DNA of 64,000 bases from Flavobacteriales bacterium (GCA_016722445.1 JADKIZ010000010.1:62001-126000), one strand, 5' to 3'. Positions 33,645-42,950 are shown, numbered from the stretch's first letter. A program made the numbers and translations. Notes: a model not told the origin generated them from the sequence alone.

Positions 33645-33910
33645 TAGAAACAAGAACAGCATCACCTTTTGCAAAACGCAAAAATTATTTCAATAACTGT
33701 AACCTTCCACAAAACCAAACGTTAGAAGCGATTTGGTAGCCAAGGCCATCAGTCAAGACGGGAGACTCCTATTACCTCCATGTTGTGATGGTACAGCGCT
33801 AAAACGTGCGTCCCTATAGCCGTTACCGAAAACAACTGGAACGGACCACTATGTCATACCGAGACTGACAATACTAATTGCGTATGCCTACAATTTGACT
33901 CTCCGCCAGT

Positions 33911-35260
33911 ATGAATAAAAAAATCTTCATCGTTGAAGATGATGAGTGGTATGGCCAAATGCTCTGCCATCACCTCGGATTAAATCTGGAATTCGAAGTC
34001 AGTCACTACCTGACGAGTAATGAAATGCTGCAGGATATCTATAAGAATCCTGACATCATCTGCATTGATCTTGGTCTGCCGGATATACCCGGTGATCAGC
34101 TCATTCCTCGTATCATAGAACGTAAGCCCGATGCCGTGATCATTGTGATCAGCGGCCAGGATGATATCAGTGTTGCCGTCAACTTGTTGAAGAATGGTGC
34201 CAAGGATTACATCGTCAAAGACGAACATACCAGAGACATGCTCTGGAAGTCTATCATCAATTCATTGGAAACAGTTACGCTGAAAAAAGAAGTTGAAGAA
34301 CTGCGGGAACAATTGAGTTCCAATTTCGACTTTGATAAAAGCATCATCGGGCAAAGTGACGCCATCAAAAAGGTGATCACGCTAGCTAAAAAAGCTACAC
34401 AGTCTGAAATCAATGTATCGCTCACGGGTGAAACAGGTTCAGGTAAGGAAGTTTTTGCCAAGGCAATTCACCTCAATGGCACCAGAAAGAAAAAGCCATT
34501 CATCTCTGTGAATATGGCAGCGATTCCACCCAATCTAATGGAAAGCGAATTATTCGGCTTCGAAAAAGGATCCTTTACCGGGGCGATGAATACACAAAAA
34601 GGAAAATTCGAAGAAGCGGATGGTGGAACACTTTTTCTAGATGAAATTGGTGAGTTGGATATTTCACTTCAAAGCAAATTACTCCGTGCATTACAAGAAA
34701 GGGAAATCACCCGTATTGGAAATCACAAACCGATACCCATCAATATTCGTCTGATTACTGCAACACATAAAAATCTTTCTGATGAAGTAAAGCAGGGCAA
34801 ATTCCGAGAAGATCTCTATTACAGAATCGTGGGTCTACCCATAGAAATTCCTCCATTGAGAAAGCGGGGAAATGATGTGATTTTACTTGCAAAACACTGT
34901 GTAACGGAGTTTTCTAGACACAATAAAATGAAAGCTCCTGATCTTACTGAAGAAGCGAGAACAAAACTGCGCAATCATCCCTTTCCCGGCAACGTGAGAG
35001 AGCTCAAGGCGATCATTGATCTGGCTTGTGTGTTGTGCGATGGTGAATCCATCAAAGCGGATGACATCAATTTTTACGACATCAATGTCAACATCAATTT
35101 CACCCACCAAGAGAAGAAACTTGAGGATTACGAGATTGAGATTATTGAACAGTACCTTGATAAAAATGACTGGAACGTGGTGCGCGTTGCCAATAAACTT
35201 GATATCGCCAAGTCAAAGATTTATAACCTGATCAAAAGCGGTAAACTCAATAAAACATAA
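33911..35260 (+). CDS. sigma-54-dependent response regulator, NtrC family (REC-AAA-HTH)
   Basis: A 449-residue protein. Receiver domain 1-120 has the acidic pair EDD at 9-11, phospho-acceptor Asp53 (CIDLGLPD) and Lys103. The AAA domain (about 142-380) has Walker A GETGSGKE (173-180), the sigma-54 contact loop as GSFTGA (220-225, Ser for the usual Ala), Walker B LFLDEIGE and RLITATHKNL. A Fis-type helix-turn-helix ends the protein (WNVVRVANKLDIAKSKIYNL). When phosphorylated it should activate RpoN-dependent promoters. It is the first gene of a three-gene operon: four bases separate it from H-NOX, whose end overlaps the kinase gene. It is the natural output of that kinase. Confidence 0.92.
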   Translation: MNKKIFIVEDDEWYGQMLCHHLGLNLEFEVSHYLTSNEMLQDIYKNPDIICIDLGLPDIPGDQLIPRIIERKPDAVIIVISGQDDISVAVNLLKNGAKDYIVKDEHTRDMLWKSIINSLETVTLKKEVEELREQLSSNFDFDKSIIGQSDAIKKVITLAKKATQSEINVSLTGETGSGKEVFAKAIHLNGTRKKKPFISVNMAAIPPNLMESELFGFEKGSFTGAMNTQKGKFEEADGGTLFLDEIGELDISLQSKLLRALQEREITRIGNHKPIPINIRLITATHKNLSDEVKQGKFREDLYYRIVGLPIEIPPLRKRGNDVILLAKHCVTEFSRHNKMKAPDLTEEARTKLRNHPFPGNVRELKAIIDLACVLCDGESIKADDINFYDINVNINFTHQEKKLEDYEIEIIEQYLDKNDWNVVRVANKLDIAKSKIYNLIKSGKLNKT

Positions 35261-35264
35261 AACT

Positions 35265-35810
35265 ATGTACGGCATCGTGAACAAAGCCATTGAAGAGCTC
35301 GTCAAAGAAAACTTTGGTGAGGACAAATGGCAAATCATACTCGAGAAAAGTGGCATCGACGCAGAGTTCTTTATCAGCAATGAACCCTACGACGATGACA
35401 TCACATTCAAATTAGCGATGACCATTTCATCAGAAATGAATATGTCGTTGCGCGATGTACTGATAGCATTTGGAGAATGGTGGATACTCAAAACAGCGAA
35501 AGAAAGATATGGTTACCTGCTTGCATCAGGAGGCAACAACTTTCGGGATTTTATCATCAATCTCCCTATTTTCCACAATCGCATCATTATGATGTATCCC
35601 AAATTATCGCCCCCTGAATTCAAGGTAACTGATATCCAAGAACAAGACTTGAAACTACATTATATCTCCACTAGAAAAGGTCTCAGTGATTTCGTGTATG
35701 GACTCATCTCCGGACTTGGAAAATTCTATCAAACAGAAACTAACATAGAATATCTGGAGAGCAAAGAAGCTCCTGGTACATATGACATCTTCCGGATTTC
35801 ATGGAAATAA
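35265..35810 (+). CDS. H-NOX (HNOB) heme gas-sensor protein
   Basis: A 181-residue stand-alone heme-nitric oxide/oxygen-binding domain of normal length. Signature features: N-terminal MYGIVNKAIEELV, the proximal heme ligand His104 in NLPIFHNRI, the heme-flattening PKLSPPEF stretch after it, and the heme-carboxylate YxSxR motif as Tyr133-Ser135-Arg137 (YISTR). It should bind NO (possibly O2) at ferrous heme in the cytoplasm and control a partner. The partner is evident: the next gene overlaps by ten bases and begins with an HNOBA domain, the natural H-NOX companion. No Cys-rich zinc site is visible. Confidence 0.93.
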   Translation: MYGIVNKAIEELVKENFGEDKWQIILEKSGIDAEFFISNEPYDDDITFKLAMTISSEMNMSLRDVLIAFGEWWILKTAKERYGYLLASGGNNFRDFIINLPIFHNRIIMMYPKLSPPEFKVTDIQEQDLKLHYISTRKGLSDFVYGLISGLGKFYQTETNIEYLESKEAPGTYDIFRISWK

Positions 35811-37087
35811 GTATTGATCATATATCAACCCTTCGTTCGAATCTGTTTCCATTCCACATCAGTTTTGGAGAGGATGCCGTCATTCATGAAACAGGTAGTT
35901 CCATACACAAAGTTTTTGGTGATCTGAAAGGGAAGTTCTTTTTCGAAGAATTTTCAATCATTCGACCTTACTTCCCAAATTGGGATATTGACAGAATAAA
36001 GTCAAATTTTGAAACTGCCTGTTTTCTGAAATCGCCTACTCACGATTTGATCATGCGAGGTCAGTTCATGCAACATGCCACTTCCGGTGACATCACCTTT
36101 TATGGTTCAATCTGGCTAAATTCAATTGAAGTTTTAGAAACAGAAAAACTTGTAATCAATGACTTTGCGCTTCATGATCCTACGTATGACTTTGTGCACA
36201 TTCTGAAGCAACTGGAAATTCAGGGTGAAGAGTTGAGACAACTTCTTCATCGCGTCAAAGAAAAAACTTCGCAATTACAGGTTTCTGAAACGAAGTACCG
36301 TAATTTCCTAGATAACGCGTCCGAAATGATCTATCGTATCGATCCAGATGGTAAGATACTTTATGCCAATCCCAAGTTCATCTCGCGCATATCATTTCCA
36401 CAATCGGATTATTTAGGAAAAAACATCTTTGAGATCATCACAGAAAAATACCGTGAAGGATTCAAAGAGAATATACAACAACTTGATAAGGCAAATGTTC
36501 CATCCATATTCACAGAATCGCAGGTCATCAACTTCCACAATGAATTGCTGTGGTTTGGTCAAAGTATTCAGCGAGTACAAACCGAAAACGTGGATGAATT
36601 CATGGTTTTTGCTATAGATATAACCACTCAGAAAAAAAACGAAGCAGAGATCATTGAATCCAACAAACAATTGGAGTTGCTCACCCTGCTCATCAATCAA
36701 ACAGCCGATGCCTTGCATGTTACAGATGAATCAGGTCAGCTTTATTACATCAATGAAAAGGAGTCCATTCGTCTTCAATTGCCCATCGACCAATGTAGGT
36801 CACACAAAATACAAGATGTGGATCCGAGATTTTCAGTGAATGATTCATGGCACAATCATTTATCTCTGGTTAAAAAGAAGGAATACTACAACAGGAGTAC
36901 AACTGCCATATCGCCGGGAGTGACCGGGATCTTCCTGTTGAGATTGTTTCGCAATGGACCTCCATTGCGGGGAAATCGTATATCATCACAAATATCCGTG
37001 ACATCAGTTCACGCAAAGATTCAGAGAAACAATTGTTGGAGACCAAACAAGTACTCGAAAGTATATTGTTGGAAATGTCCGACGTAG
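35801..37087 (+). CDS. N-terminal part of the HNOBA-PAS hybrid histidine kinase (frameshifted near 36872)
   Basis: Residues about 10-165 are a heme-NO-binding-associated (HNOBA) domain as in soluble guanylate cyclases: FPFHISFGEDAVIHETG, FSIIRPYFP, LIMRGQF, FYGSIWLNS and VINDFALHDPTYDFVHI. A short coiled coil and PAS 1 follow (KYRNFLDNASEMIYRIDPDG), then the start of PAS 2 (NQTADALHVTDESGQLYYIN). After LSLVKK the frame is wrong: adding one A to the five-A run at 36872-36876 yields VKKEGILQQEYNCHIAGSDR, a normal PAS continuation that joins the frame of the next entry. Codons after about 36876 in this frame are therefore not real protein. Confidence 0.82.
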   Translation: MEISIDHISTLRSNLFPFHISFGEDAVIHETGSSIHKVFGDLKGKFFFEEFSIIRPYFPNWDIDRIKSNFETACFLKSPTHDLIMRGQFMQHATSGDITFYGSIWLNSIEVLETEKLVINDFALHDPTYDFVHILKQLEIQGEELRQLLHRVKEKTSQLQVSETKYRNFLDNASEMIYRIDPDGKILYANPKFISRISFPQSDYLGKNIFEIITEKYREGFKENIQQLDKANVPSIFTESQVINFHNELLWFGQSIQRVQTENVDEFMVFAIDITTQKKNEAEIIESNKQLELLTLLINQTADALHVTDESGQLYYINEKESIRLQLPIDQCRSHKIQDVDPRFSVNDSWHNHLSLVKKKEYYNRSTTAISPGVTGIFLLRLFRNGPPLRGNRISSQISVTSVHAKIQRNNCWRPNKYSKVYCWKCPT

Positions 37088-39855
37088 TATATACAGCATC
37101 CTTCCCCGATTATGATCTCACCTTCGTAACACCATCTGTCGATCAGATGTTCGGCTATCCCACAGGATTCTGGATCGGACGTCACAATTGGTGGTATACT
37201 TTGCTATTGGAAGAAGACTATCCGATCGTGGATGAATTGCTTCAACAATTGACAGCGAAAGGAAAATTCGAAAAAACACATCGAATCCGCACCAATTTAG
37301 GAGAAATCAAGTGGATAAGGCACAAAGGAAAAATTGTATTCGATGAACAATCCAATCCATTGCGGATGGACTGTCACATAACCGATATCACCTTTCAACA
37401 GCAAGCAGAAGAAAACCTCAAAACAGAAATACATCTTCAAGAGGTTCTCATTGATATCGCCTTCATCTATATCAACAGTGAATTAGAAAATGAGATAGCT
37501 ACCATCAATGAATCATTGAGAAAACTAGGCTATTTCTTCGATGCTGATCGTGCATACATTTTCGATTATCACTTCGACAAAAACAAAGGATCCATCATTT
37601 ACGAATGGTGTAACGACGACGTTTCTTCCCGGATGAAACAGGTGAAAAACATTTCACTCACCGACTTTAACGGCATCATAGAATACCATCAGCGCGGAGA
37701 AAACTTCCATCTCCATGATTTGCGAAGATTGAAAGCGAGAGAACAGCAAAGCATTCTAGAACATTTTGGGTCTGGCAGATTGCGATCGCTCATCACCATT
37801 CCTATGATCAAAGGAAAAAAACTGGTCGGTTTCATCGGATTTGAATCTCTGAGAAAACACCACAACTATACTGCTTCAGAGCTAAAATTACTCGGTTTGT
37901 TCAGCCATATGTTGATCAACATCCGAAACAGACAAGGATGGGAAAAACAACTCAAAATTCAGGAAGAAAAATTCAGGAATATCATCGCCAACATGAATCT
38001 TGGATTGCTTGAAGTGGATAATGATGATACGATTTTGTTTGCCAATCAAAGTATGATCGAGATGTGCGGATTTTCATTGAATGAACTCAAGGGCAACAAA
38101 GCAGCGTCGCTTTTTATGCCGAACAAAAAAAATCAGATCATCGCAGGAAAACAAAACCTTCGCAAAAAAGGAATTTCTGATAGCTATGAAATCGAAATTC
38201 TCAATAAAAAAGGTGAAGCGAGGGTTTGGCTGATCAGCGGAGCACCAAACTATGATGACAAGGGCGAATTGATCGGAACGATAGGAATACATCTTGACAT
38301 CACTCAACAAAAGAAACTTGAAAAAGATTTGGCGGAGTCCAAATCATTTGCGGAAACAGCGAACAAAGCGAAGGAATTGTTCTTGGCGAATATGAGCCAT
38401 GAAATCAGAACGCCTTTGAATGTGATCATTGGCATGATCAGACAATTGGGCAAAGAAAATCTGAAAGGAAAACAAATGTTTTATCTCAGACAAGCTGATT
38501 CATCCGCAAAACATTTGTTGGCGATCGTCAATAACATCCTCGACATTGCGAAAATTGAATCCGGAGAAATGACAATCAATGCAGAGGCATTCAGTCTGAA
38601 CGCCCTTTGCAACAACGTGTATAGCGTGATGTATTCTATCTCTCGAGATAAAAATCTCGAGTTCATCCTCAACACAAGCGAGAAACTTTCGCCAGTGCTC
38701 ATTGGAGATGAAGTACGCATTCGCCAAATTCTTTTTAATATCCTCGGCAATGCGATGAAATTCACAGACAATGGATCAATTACCATTGACATCAACGCTG
38801 AAGATATTGAAGACAATAAACAACAGATTACAGTCAATATTCAAGACACTGGTATTGGCATGACAGAAGAATACATCCATCGGATATTCGATAAATTCAC
38901 TCAGGAAGAAGCCAGTTCAAGACGCAAATTTGAAGGAACTGGACTGGGAATGGCGATTTCGAGCGATCTCATCAGACTCATGGGCGGAAAACTGCATGTG
39001 AAAAGTACCAAAGGTGTTGGTTCCACTTTCAGTATAACGCTCACTTTACCGAAAGGTGATCCATCTGCATTAATTCGCTCAGATCTTTCGTGGGATCAGG
39101 GAGATTTCTCAGGTAAAAAAATACTCCTTGTCGAAGACAACGAAGTGAATCGCTTCATAGCCGTTCAATCGCTCACTTTGCTGCGTTGCCAAATTGATGA
39201 AGCCGGTAATGGCATTGAAGCCCTAGAAAAAATGCGCACGAATCAGTATGATCTCATACTGATGGATATTCAAATGCCAGGAATGGATGGCGTTGAAACC
39301 ACCGAAAAAATCAGAACTGAACTAAAACTCAAACTGCCGATCATCGCTTTAACTGCAAACGCCTTTAAGCATGATATTGACTTGTATCTCAGCAAAGGCA
39401 TGAACGACTACATCATCAAACCGTTTGATGAAAGAGATTTTCTCAAGAAAGTTGCCATGTACTTGCAACAAGAATTCGTTTCAACGGAGGCGACAGAATC
39501 AGCGGCAAACCAATCCGATAGAAAATTGATCGACACCACTGTATTAGAACAAATGAGCAGAGGGGATCATGAATTTGTATCTAAGATGATTTCCATATTC
39601 AAAAAAAGCGCACAGGAAAGTTGTCAGCGCCTGGAAGAATCTCTGGTAAACAAAGACGCCGGCACCGCCAAAAAAATCGCTCACAAAATCAAACCAAGTC
39701 TCGTTCAGCTCCATGCGGATACCATTATAGAAGATGTTCTTTATCTCGATAAAATGGATGCCGACCGATTGGATGCTCCTACTGAAGTCATCATCCGAAA
39801 TGTGATCGATGGCTTACAGGAAATCGTAAAGGAATTAGATCAAATATCAAATTAA
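37033..39855 (+). CDS. C-terminal part of the hybrid histidine kinase: PAS-GAF-PAS-HisKA-HATPase-REC-HPt
   Basis: This frame is the continuation of the gene from 35801; the restored protein has about 1351 residues. Order within this 940-residue part: PAS 3 (10-125), GAF (about 145-300, GSGRLRSLITIPMIKGKKL), PAS 4 (310-425), HisKA with phospho-His456 (MSHEIRTPLNVIIG), HATPase with GNAMKFTDN, DTGIGM and FEGTGLGMAI, receiver with Asp745 (LILMDIQMPGMDG) and Lys796, and HPt with His884 (AHKIKPS). No membrane segment is visible, so it is a cytosolic kinase. H-NOX binding to the HNOBA domain probably tunes autophosphorylation, with phosphate passed His-Asp-His to the sigma-54 regulator. Confidence 0.9.
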   Translation: MLETKQVLESILLEMSDVVYTASFPDYDLTFVTPSVDQMFGYPTGFWIGRHNWWYTLLLEEDYPIVDELLQQLTAKGKFEKTHRIRTNLGEIKWIRHKGKIVFDEQSNPLRMDCHITDITFQQQAEENLKTEIHLQEVLIDIAFIYINSELENEIATINESLRKLGYFFDADRAYIFDYHFDKNKGSIIYEWCNDDVSSRMKQVKNISLTDFNGIIEYHQRGENFHLHDLRRLKAREQQSILEHFGSGRLRSLITIPMIKGKKLVGFIGFESLRKHHNYTASELKLLGLFSHMLINIRNRQGWEKQLKIQEEKFRNIIANMNLGLLEVDNDDTILFANQSMIEMCGFSLNELKGNKAASLFMPNKKNQIIAGKQNLRKKGISDSYEIEILNKKGEARVWLISGAPNYDDKGELIGTIGIHLDITQQKKLEKDLAESKSFAETANKAKELFLANMSHEIRTPLNVIIGMIRQLGKENLKGKQMFYLRQADSSAKHLLAIVNNILDIAKIESGEMTINAEAFSLNALCNNVYSVMYSISRDKNLEFILNTSEKLSPVLIGDEVRIRQILFNILGNAMKFTDNGSITIDINAEDIEDNKQQITVNIQDTGIGMTEEYIHRIFDKFTQEEASSRRKFEGTGLGMAISSDLIRLMGGKLHVKSTKGVGSTFSITLTLPKGDPSALIRSDLSWDQGDFSGKKILLVEDNEVNRFIAVQSLTLLRCQIDEAGNGIEALEKMRTNQYDLILMDIQMPGMDGVETTEKIRTELKLKLPIIALTANAFKHDIDLYLSKGMNDYIIKPFDERDFLKKVAMYLQQEFVSTEATESAANQSDRKLIDTTVLEQMSRGDHEFVSKMISIFKKSAQESCQRLEESLVNKDAGTAKKIAHKIKPSLVQLHADTIIEDVLYLDKMDADRLDAPTEVIIRNVIDGLQEIVKELDQISN

Positions 39856-40180
39856 TAAACAGTCGTCAAAACAAAAGCCTCACACCCAAGGCGAACAAGC
39901 TCTATTGATACTGCTGGTTTGTTTCATGTTGGTGATCAAATTCATTTCGATGGTGAGTGTATGGAGAGAATGGGCTGTTAAGTCCAGACAACAAGAGAAA
40001 CTGTAACCTGACCAAAATTTTTATGCCACGTCTTCAACTTGGTCTGCTGGATTTTTTCATTGCATCGTGCGAACCACCTATACAGCAATTTCATGGCAAC
40101 AGAAATCCAACTTGTGGACCAATTAAGATTTAAGGTATCATTTCGTGTAAATATCTTTAGACGAACAAAAATGATTTTAC
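39856..40180. other. gene-free stretch between the kinase and the T9SS thioredoxin gene
   Basis: 325 bases with no convincing gene. A 26-codon ATG frame (39926-40006) is hydrophobic at its start but has no other support. TATCTTTA at 40152-40159 differs from the -7 consensus by one base and could serve the gene at 40181. Confidence 0.4.
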
Positions 40181-40999
40181 ATGAAAAAAACATTTACCCT
40201 CATTGCTGCCATACTCGGTTTTGTGTCATTATCAACCGCGCAGATCGGTGCAACCGCTCCAGATTTCACTGTAACAGATCTTGATGGAAACACACACAAC
40301 CTATACGAATACCTTGATGCAGGAAAAGTGGTGATCGTGGATGTGAGTGCAACTTGGTGTAACCCATGCTGGGAATTTCACATGGCTTCCTTCTTGGAAG
40401 ATATTCAATCGATATATGGCCCGGAAGGCACCGATCAGGTTCGTGTATTATTCTATGAAGGAGATGCTGCAACGACCTTGGCGGATCTGCAGGGTACAAC
40501 TGGTGCGACACAAGGTGATTGGCTTACAGGTTCCAATTATCCAATCATCAATGAATCACCCATCACATTAGACTTGAATATTTGGGCCCCCTTCGGCTTT
40601 CCAACGATCAATGTGATTCGTCCTTCAGACAAAGTAATTATTGAAGACTTATGGAATCAGTGGGCTGCGCATCCAGATAGCGATCTCGACGCATTTGCTG
40701 CTATGGAAGAGGTGATCAACGGTGTTGTTGGTTTGAATGAAATCACTCAGGCTGCCTGGTCTGTATATCCAAATCCTACCAACGGCGTGATCAATATCAA
40801 CTCTTCTCAAATTCACGGAAATTCAGTGCAACTTGATGTAGTCAATACAATGGGACAGATTGTATTCAGCCAACTAGTGCAGTCAACAGAAATTTCAGGT
40901 ACTTATGCTTTGGACTTGACTCATTTGGACAATGGACAATACGTATTGAGAATGACAGATGAAAAATCTGTACTCACCAAAACAGTGAACATTCAATAA
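40181..40999 (+). CDS. secreted thioredoxin-fold (TlpA/AhpC-like) protein with T9SS sorting domain
   Basis: A 272-residue protein with signal peptide MKKTFTLIAAILGFVSLSTA. The thioredoxin-like domain (about 22-180) starts APDFTVTDLDGNTHNL and has the redox motif in SATWCNPCWEFH near residue 62, with the cis-Pro segment as PFGFPTINVI. The last 75 residues are a T9SS type A domain (WSVYPNPTNGVINI ... LDNGQYVLRMTDE). It is expected to be attached at the cell surface as a thiol-disulfide oxidoreductase, an unusual place for a protein of this fold. It is monocistronic with its own terminator. Confidence 0.87.
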   Translation: MKKTFTLIAAILGFVSLSTAQIGATAPDFTVTDLDGNTHNLYEYLDAGKVVIVDVSATWCNPCWEFHMASFLEDIQSIYGPEGTDQVRVLFYEGDAATTLADLQGTTGATQGDWLTGSNYPIINESPITLDLNIWAPFGFPTINVIRPSDKVIIEDLWNQWAAHPDSDLDAFAAMEEVINGVVGLNEITQAAWSVYPNPTNGVININSSQIHGNSVQLDVVNTMGQIVFSQLVQSTEISGTYALDLTHLDNGQYVLRMTDEKSVLTKTVNIQ

Positions 41000-41020
41000 A
41001 TCAATATTCATTTTAAAAAG

Positions 41021-41049
41021 ATGCCGGTGTATTTGCTCCGGCATTTTTT
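41021..41049 (+). terminator. intrinsic terminator of the T9SS thioredoxin gene
   Basis: The stem ATGCCGG/CCGGCAT has a ten-base loop, then six T. It starts 22 bases after the stop codon. Confidence 0.85.
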
Positions 41050-41178
41050 ATGACCAAATCTTTTTGTGCTGAAATGATTTCAGTTACATCTTGATAAAAG
41101 GATGAAATCCTCGAAGCCAGGAAAAACCATATCAGTTCGAATATCGAATACTTCTGAATACACCTTACACCAGAATAA

Positions 41179-41204
41179 AAAAGCCCACTTGCGTGGGCTT
41201 TTCA
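41179..41204. terminator. terminator of the Lys/Ala/Pro-rich fusion gene (minus strand)
   Basis: AAGCCCAC/GTGGGCTT with a four-base loop TTGC. The minus-strand continuation is a run of T, and the plus strand also has four T, so it may work both ways. It lies about 20 bases past the minus-strand stop at 41222. Confidence 0.85.
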
Positions 41205-41221
41205 TATTTATTCAGGAACAA

Positions 41222-42946
41222 TCAAAGCTCGTTGGCGAGCAAAGCATCCATTTTCTCTTGTTCTTCACGAGCGAGTTCGGCATCTACGAGGATACGACCG
41301 CTATGCTCATCCACAATCACGCGTTTACGTGCAGCAACATCAAGTTGCTTTTGTGGCGGGAGTTGAATGAATGAACCAGCAGATGCTTCTCTTTCGATTG
41401 GCACTACAGCCATTCCATTTGGTGCGCCGGTACGAATACGTTCGTATGCTGCGAGCAAGCGTGACTCGATCAATTGCTTCGCTTCTTCACTTTTCTTGCG
41501 GAGAATTTTCTCTTCCTTTTCAGTGGATGAAACGATGTCATCCAATTCAGCTCTCTTTACCTTGAGGTCACTTTTACGCTCATTGAGTTTGGTCTCTGTA
41601 GCAGTGAGAAGGTCCTGTTTGGTTTTCTGAGTGATTTCAGATTCACGAATGCGTTTGTTGTGAAGCTGAATTTCCAATTCCTGAAATTCGATTTCTTTAT
41701 TCAAAGAGTCAAATTCACGGTTGTTCTTCACATTGTTCAATTGCTCTTTATACTTTTTGATCAAAGCTTCAGAGTTTTTGATACCATTTTTCTTCCCTGA
41801 AATATCTTCAGTTACAGTTTTCAGGTCTTCCTTCACGTTTTCAATGCGTGCTTCCAGTCCAGCTACATCATCTTCAAGATCCTGCACTTCCAATGGAAGT
41901 TCACCGCGCATAGCGTGGATCCTGTCAATTCTCGAATCAATCAATTGAATACCGTAAAGTGCGCGAAGCTTTGCTTCCACACTCACGCCTTTTTTGTCGT
42001 CGCTGTCATTTAAAGCGAGACGGGGTGAAGTCTTTGAACTCATGTCGTCCTCTTCCGATTTATTTGGTTTTTCTTTTTCTTTCGGTTTTTCAATGAAGGC
42101 AATAGGCGCGAATTTGATTCCTGGTTTGCCATCTGGTGCCGGTGGCACATAAATAGGATTGGCAACAGGCTTAACAGGAGCATCAGTCCTTTTTGTCGGA
42201 GGTTTTGGTCGCATTGGTCTTGCAACTTCTGTCACCGCCGGCAACTGATATTTCGGCACATAGAGTTCTTCCTTTTGCTTTGGGTTAGCACCCTTCGCCA
42301 CATTGCCATTGTCGGCAACGCTCTTTTCCTGAATCTGTTGTTCAACAGTCTTCACGGCTTCCTTCTTAGCAGGAGCCGGAGCCGGTGTTTCCTCTTTTAC
42401 AGCAGGTACAACCACTGCAGCTTTTTCAGCTTCCTTTTTAACAGGTGCTTCTACCTTCTTTTCTGCAACAACAGGTTTTGGCTCTGCCTTTGGTGCAGAT
42501 TTCACAGCTGCTTTCTCTGCAGGCTTGGCAGCGGCAGGAGCCACAGCTTTAGCCGCAGGTTTTGCAACAGCTTTTGGAGTTGGTTTGGCAGGTGCTTTTG
42601 CAACAGGTTTAGCAGCTGGCTTAACAACTGTCTTGGTAGCTGGTTTTGCAGCAGGTTTTGTCGTCTTTTTCGCAGGCTGGGCCTTCGAGACCGGTTTAGC
42701 CTTCGCTTTTACTACCGGTTTTGACGGTGCTTTAGCTGCAGGCTTAGCGGCAGGTTTTGCTGTTGGTTTGGCAACAGGCTTTTTCTTCGCCGCTGTAGCT
42801 TTCGAAGGAACTGGCTTGGCCGCCTTCTTACCTGAACTCGCAGGTGTGGCGGGCTTTTTGGCTTTAGCAGAGGCTGCTGCTCCGGCCTTCTTCGCCGGTG
42901 CAGGCTTCTTTGCTGCTGCTTTAGCCTTCTCTGTTTTTTTAGCCAT
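41222..42946 (-). CDS. Lys/Ala/Pro-rich tail fused to a cysteine-less CT398-type coiled-coil protein
   Basis: A 574-residue protein. Residues 1-230 are histone-H1-like low complexity (AKKPAPAKK, KPAAKPAAKAPSKP), then a Pro/Lys linker to about 300. An internal ATG at 42043 marks the start of the second module. This 273-residue module is a long antiparallel coiled coil (LQLIDSRI-type start, seen as YGIQLIDSRIDRIH) ending in the C4 zinc-ribbon region. Here all four zinc cysteines are replaced: EREASAGSF where the ribbon has CxxC, and VDEHSGRILVD where it has CEHCGR. The upstream gene is Nif3-like, a pairing conserved in Bacteroidota. The basic tail suggests nucleic-acid binding. Spacing to the Nif3-like gene is four bases. 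Confidence 0.8.
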   Translation of the reverse strand: MAKKTEKAKAAAKKPAPAKKAGAAASAKAKKPATPASSGKKAAKPVPSKATAAKKKPVAKPTAKPAAKPAAKAPSKPVVKAKAKPVSKAQPAKKTTKPAAKPATKTVVKPAAKPVAKAPAKPTPKAVAKPAAKAVAPAAAKPAEKAAVKSAPKAEPKPVVAEKKVEAPVKKEAEKAAVVVPAVKEETPAPAPAKKEAVKTVEQQIQEKSVADNGNVAKGANPKQKEELYVPKYQLPAVTEVARPMRPKPPTKRTDAPVKPVANPIYVPPAPDGKPGIKFAPIAFIEKPKEKEKPNKSEEDDMSSKTSPRLALNDSDDKKGVSVEAKLRALYGIQLIDSRIDRIHAMRGELPLEVQDLEDDVAGLEARIENVKEDLKTVTEDISGKKNGIKNSEALIKKYKEQLNNVKNNREFDSLNKEIEFQELEIQLHNKRIRESEITQKTKQDLLTATETKLNERKSDLKVKRAELDDIVSSTEKEEKILRKKSEEAKQLIESRLLAAYERIRTGAPNGMAVVPIEREASAGSFIQLPPQKQLDVAARKRVIVDEHSGRILVDAELAREEQEKMDALLANEL

Positions 42947-42950
42947 GGTA

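Noticed and set aside
33645..33910. RpoN (-24/-12) promoter before the phosphorelay operon
   Set aside because: No TGGCAC-N5-TTGC pattern could be found in the spacer.
39926..40006. 26-codon hydrophobic small frame after the kinase gene
   Set aside because: Too short and without a start signal or recognisable similarity; left as gap content.
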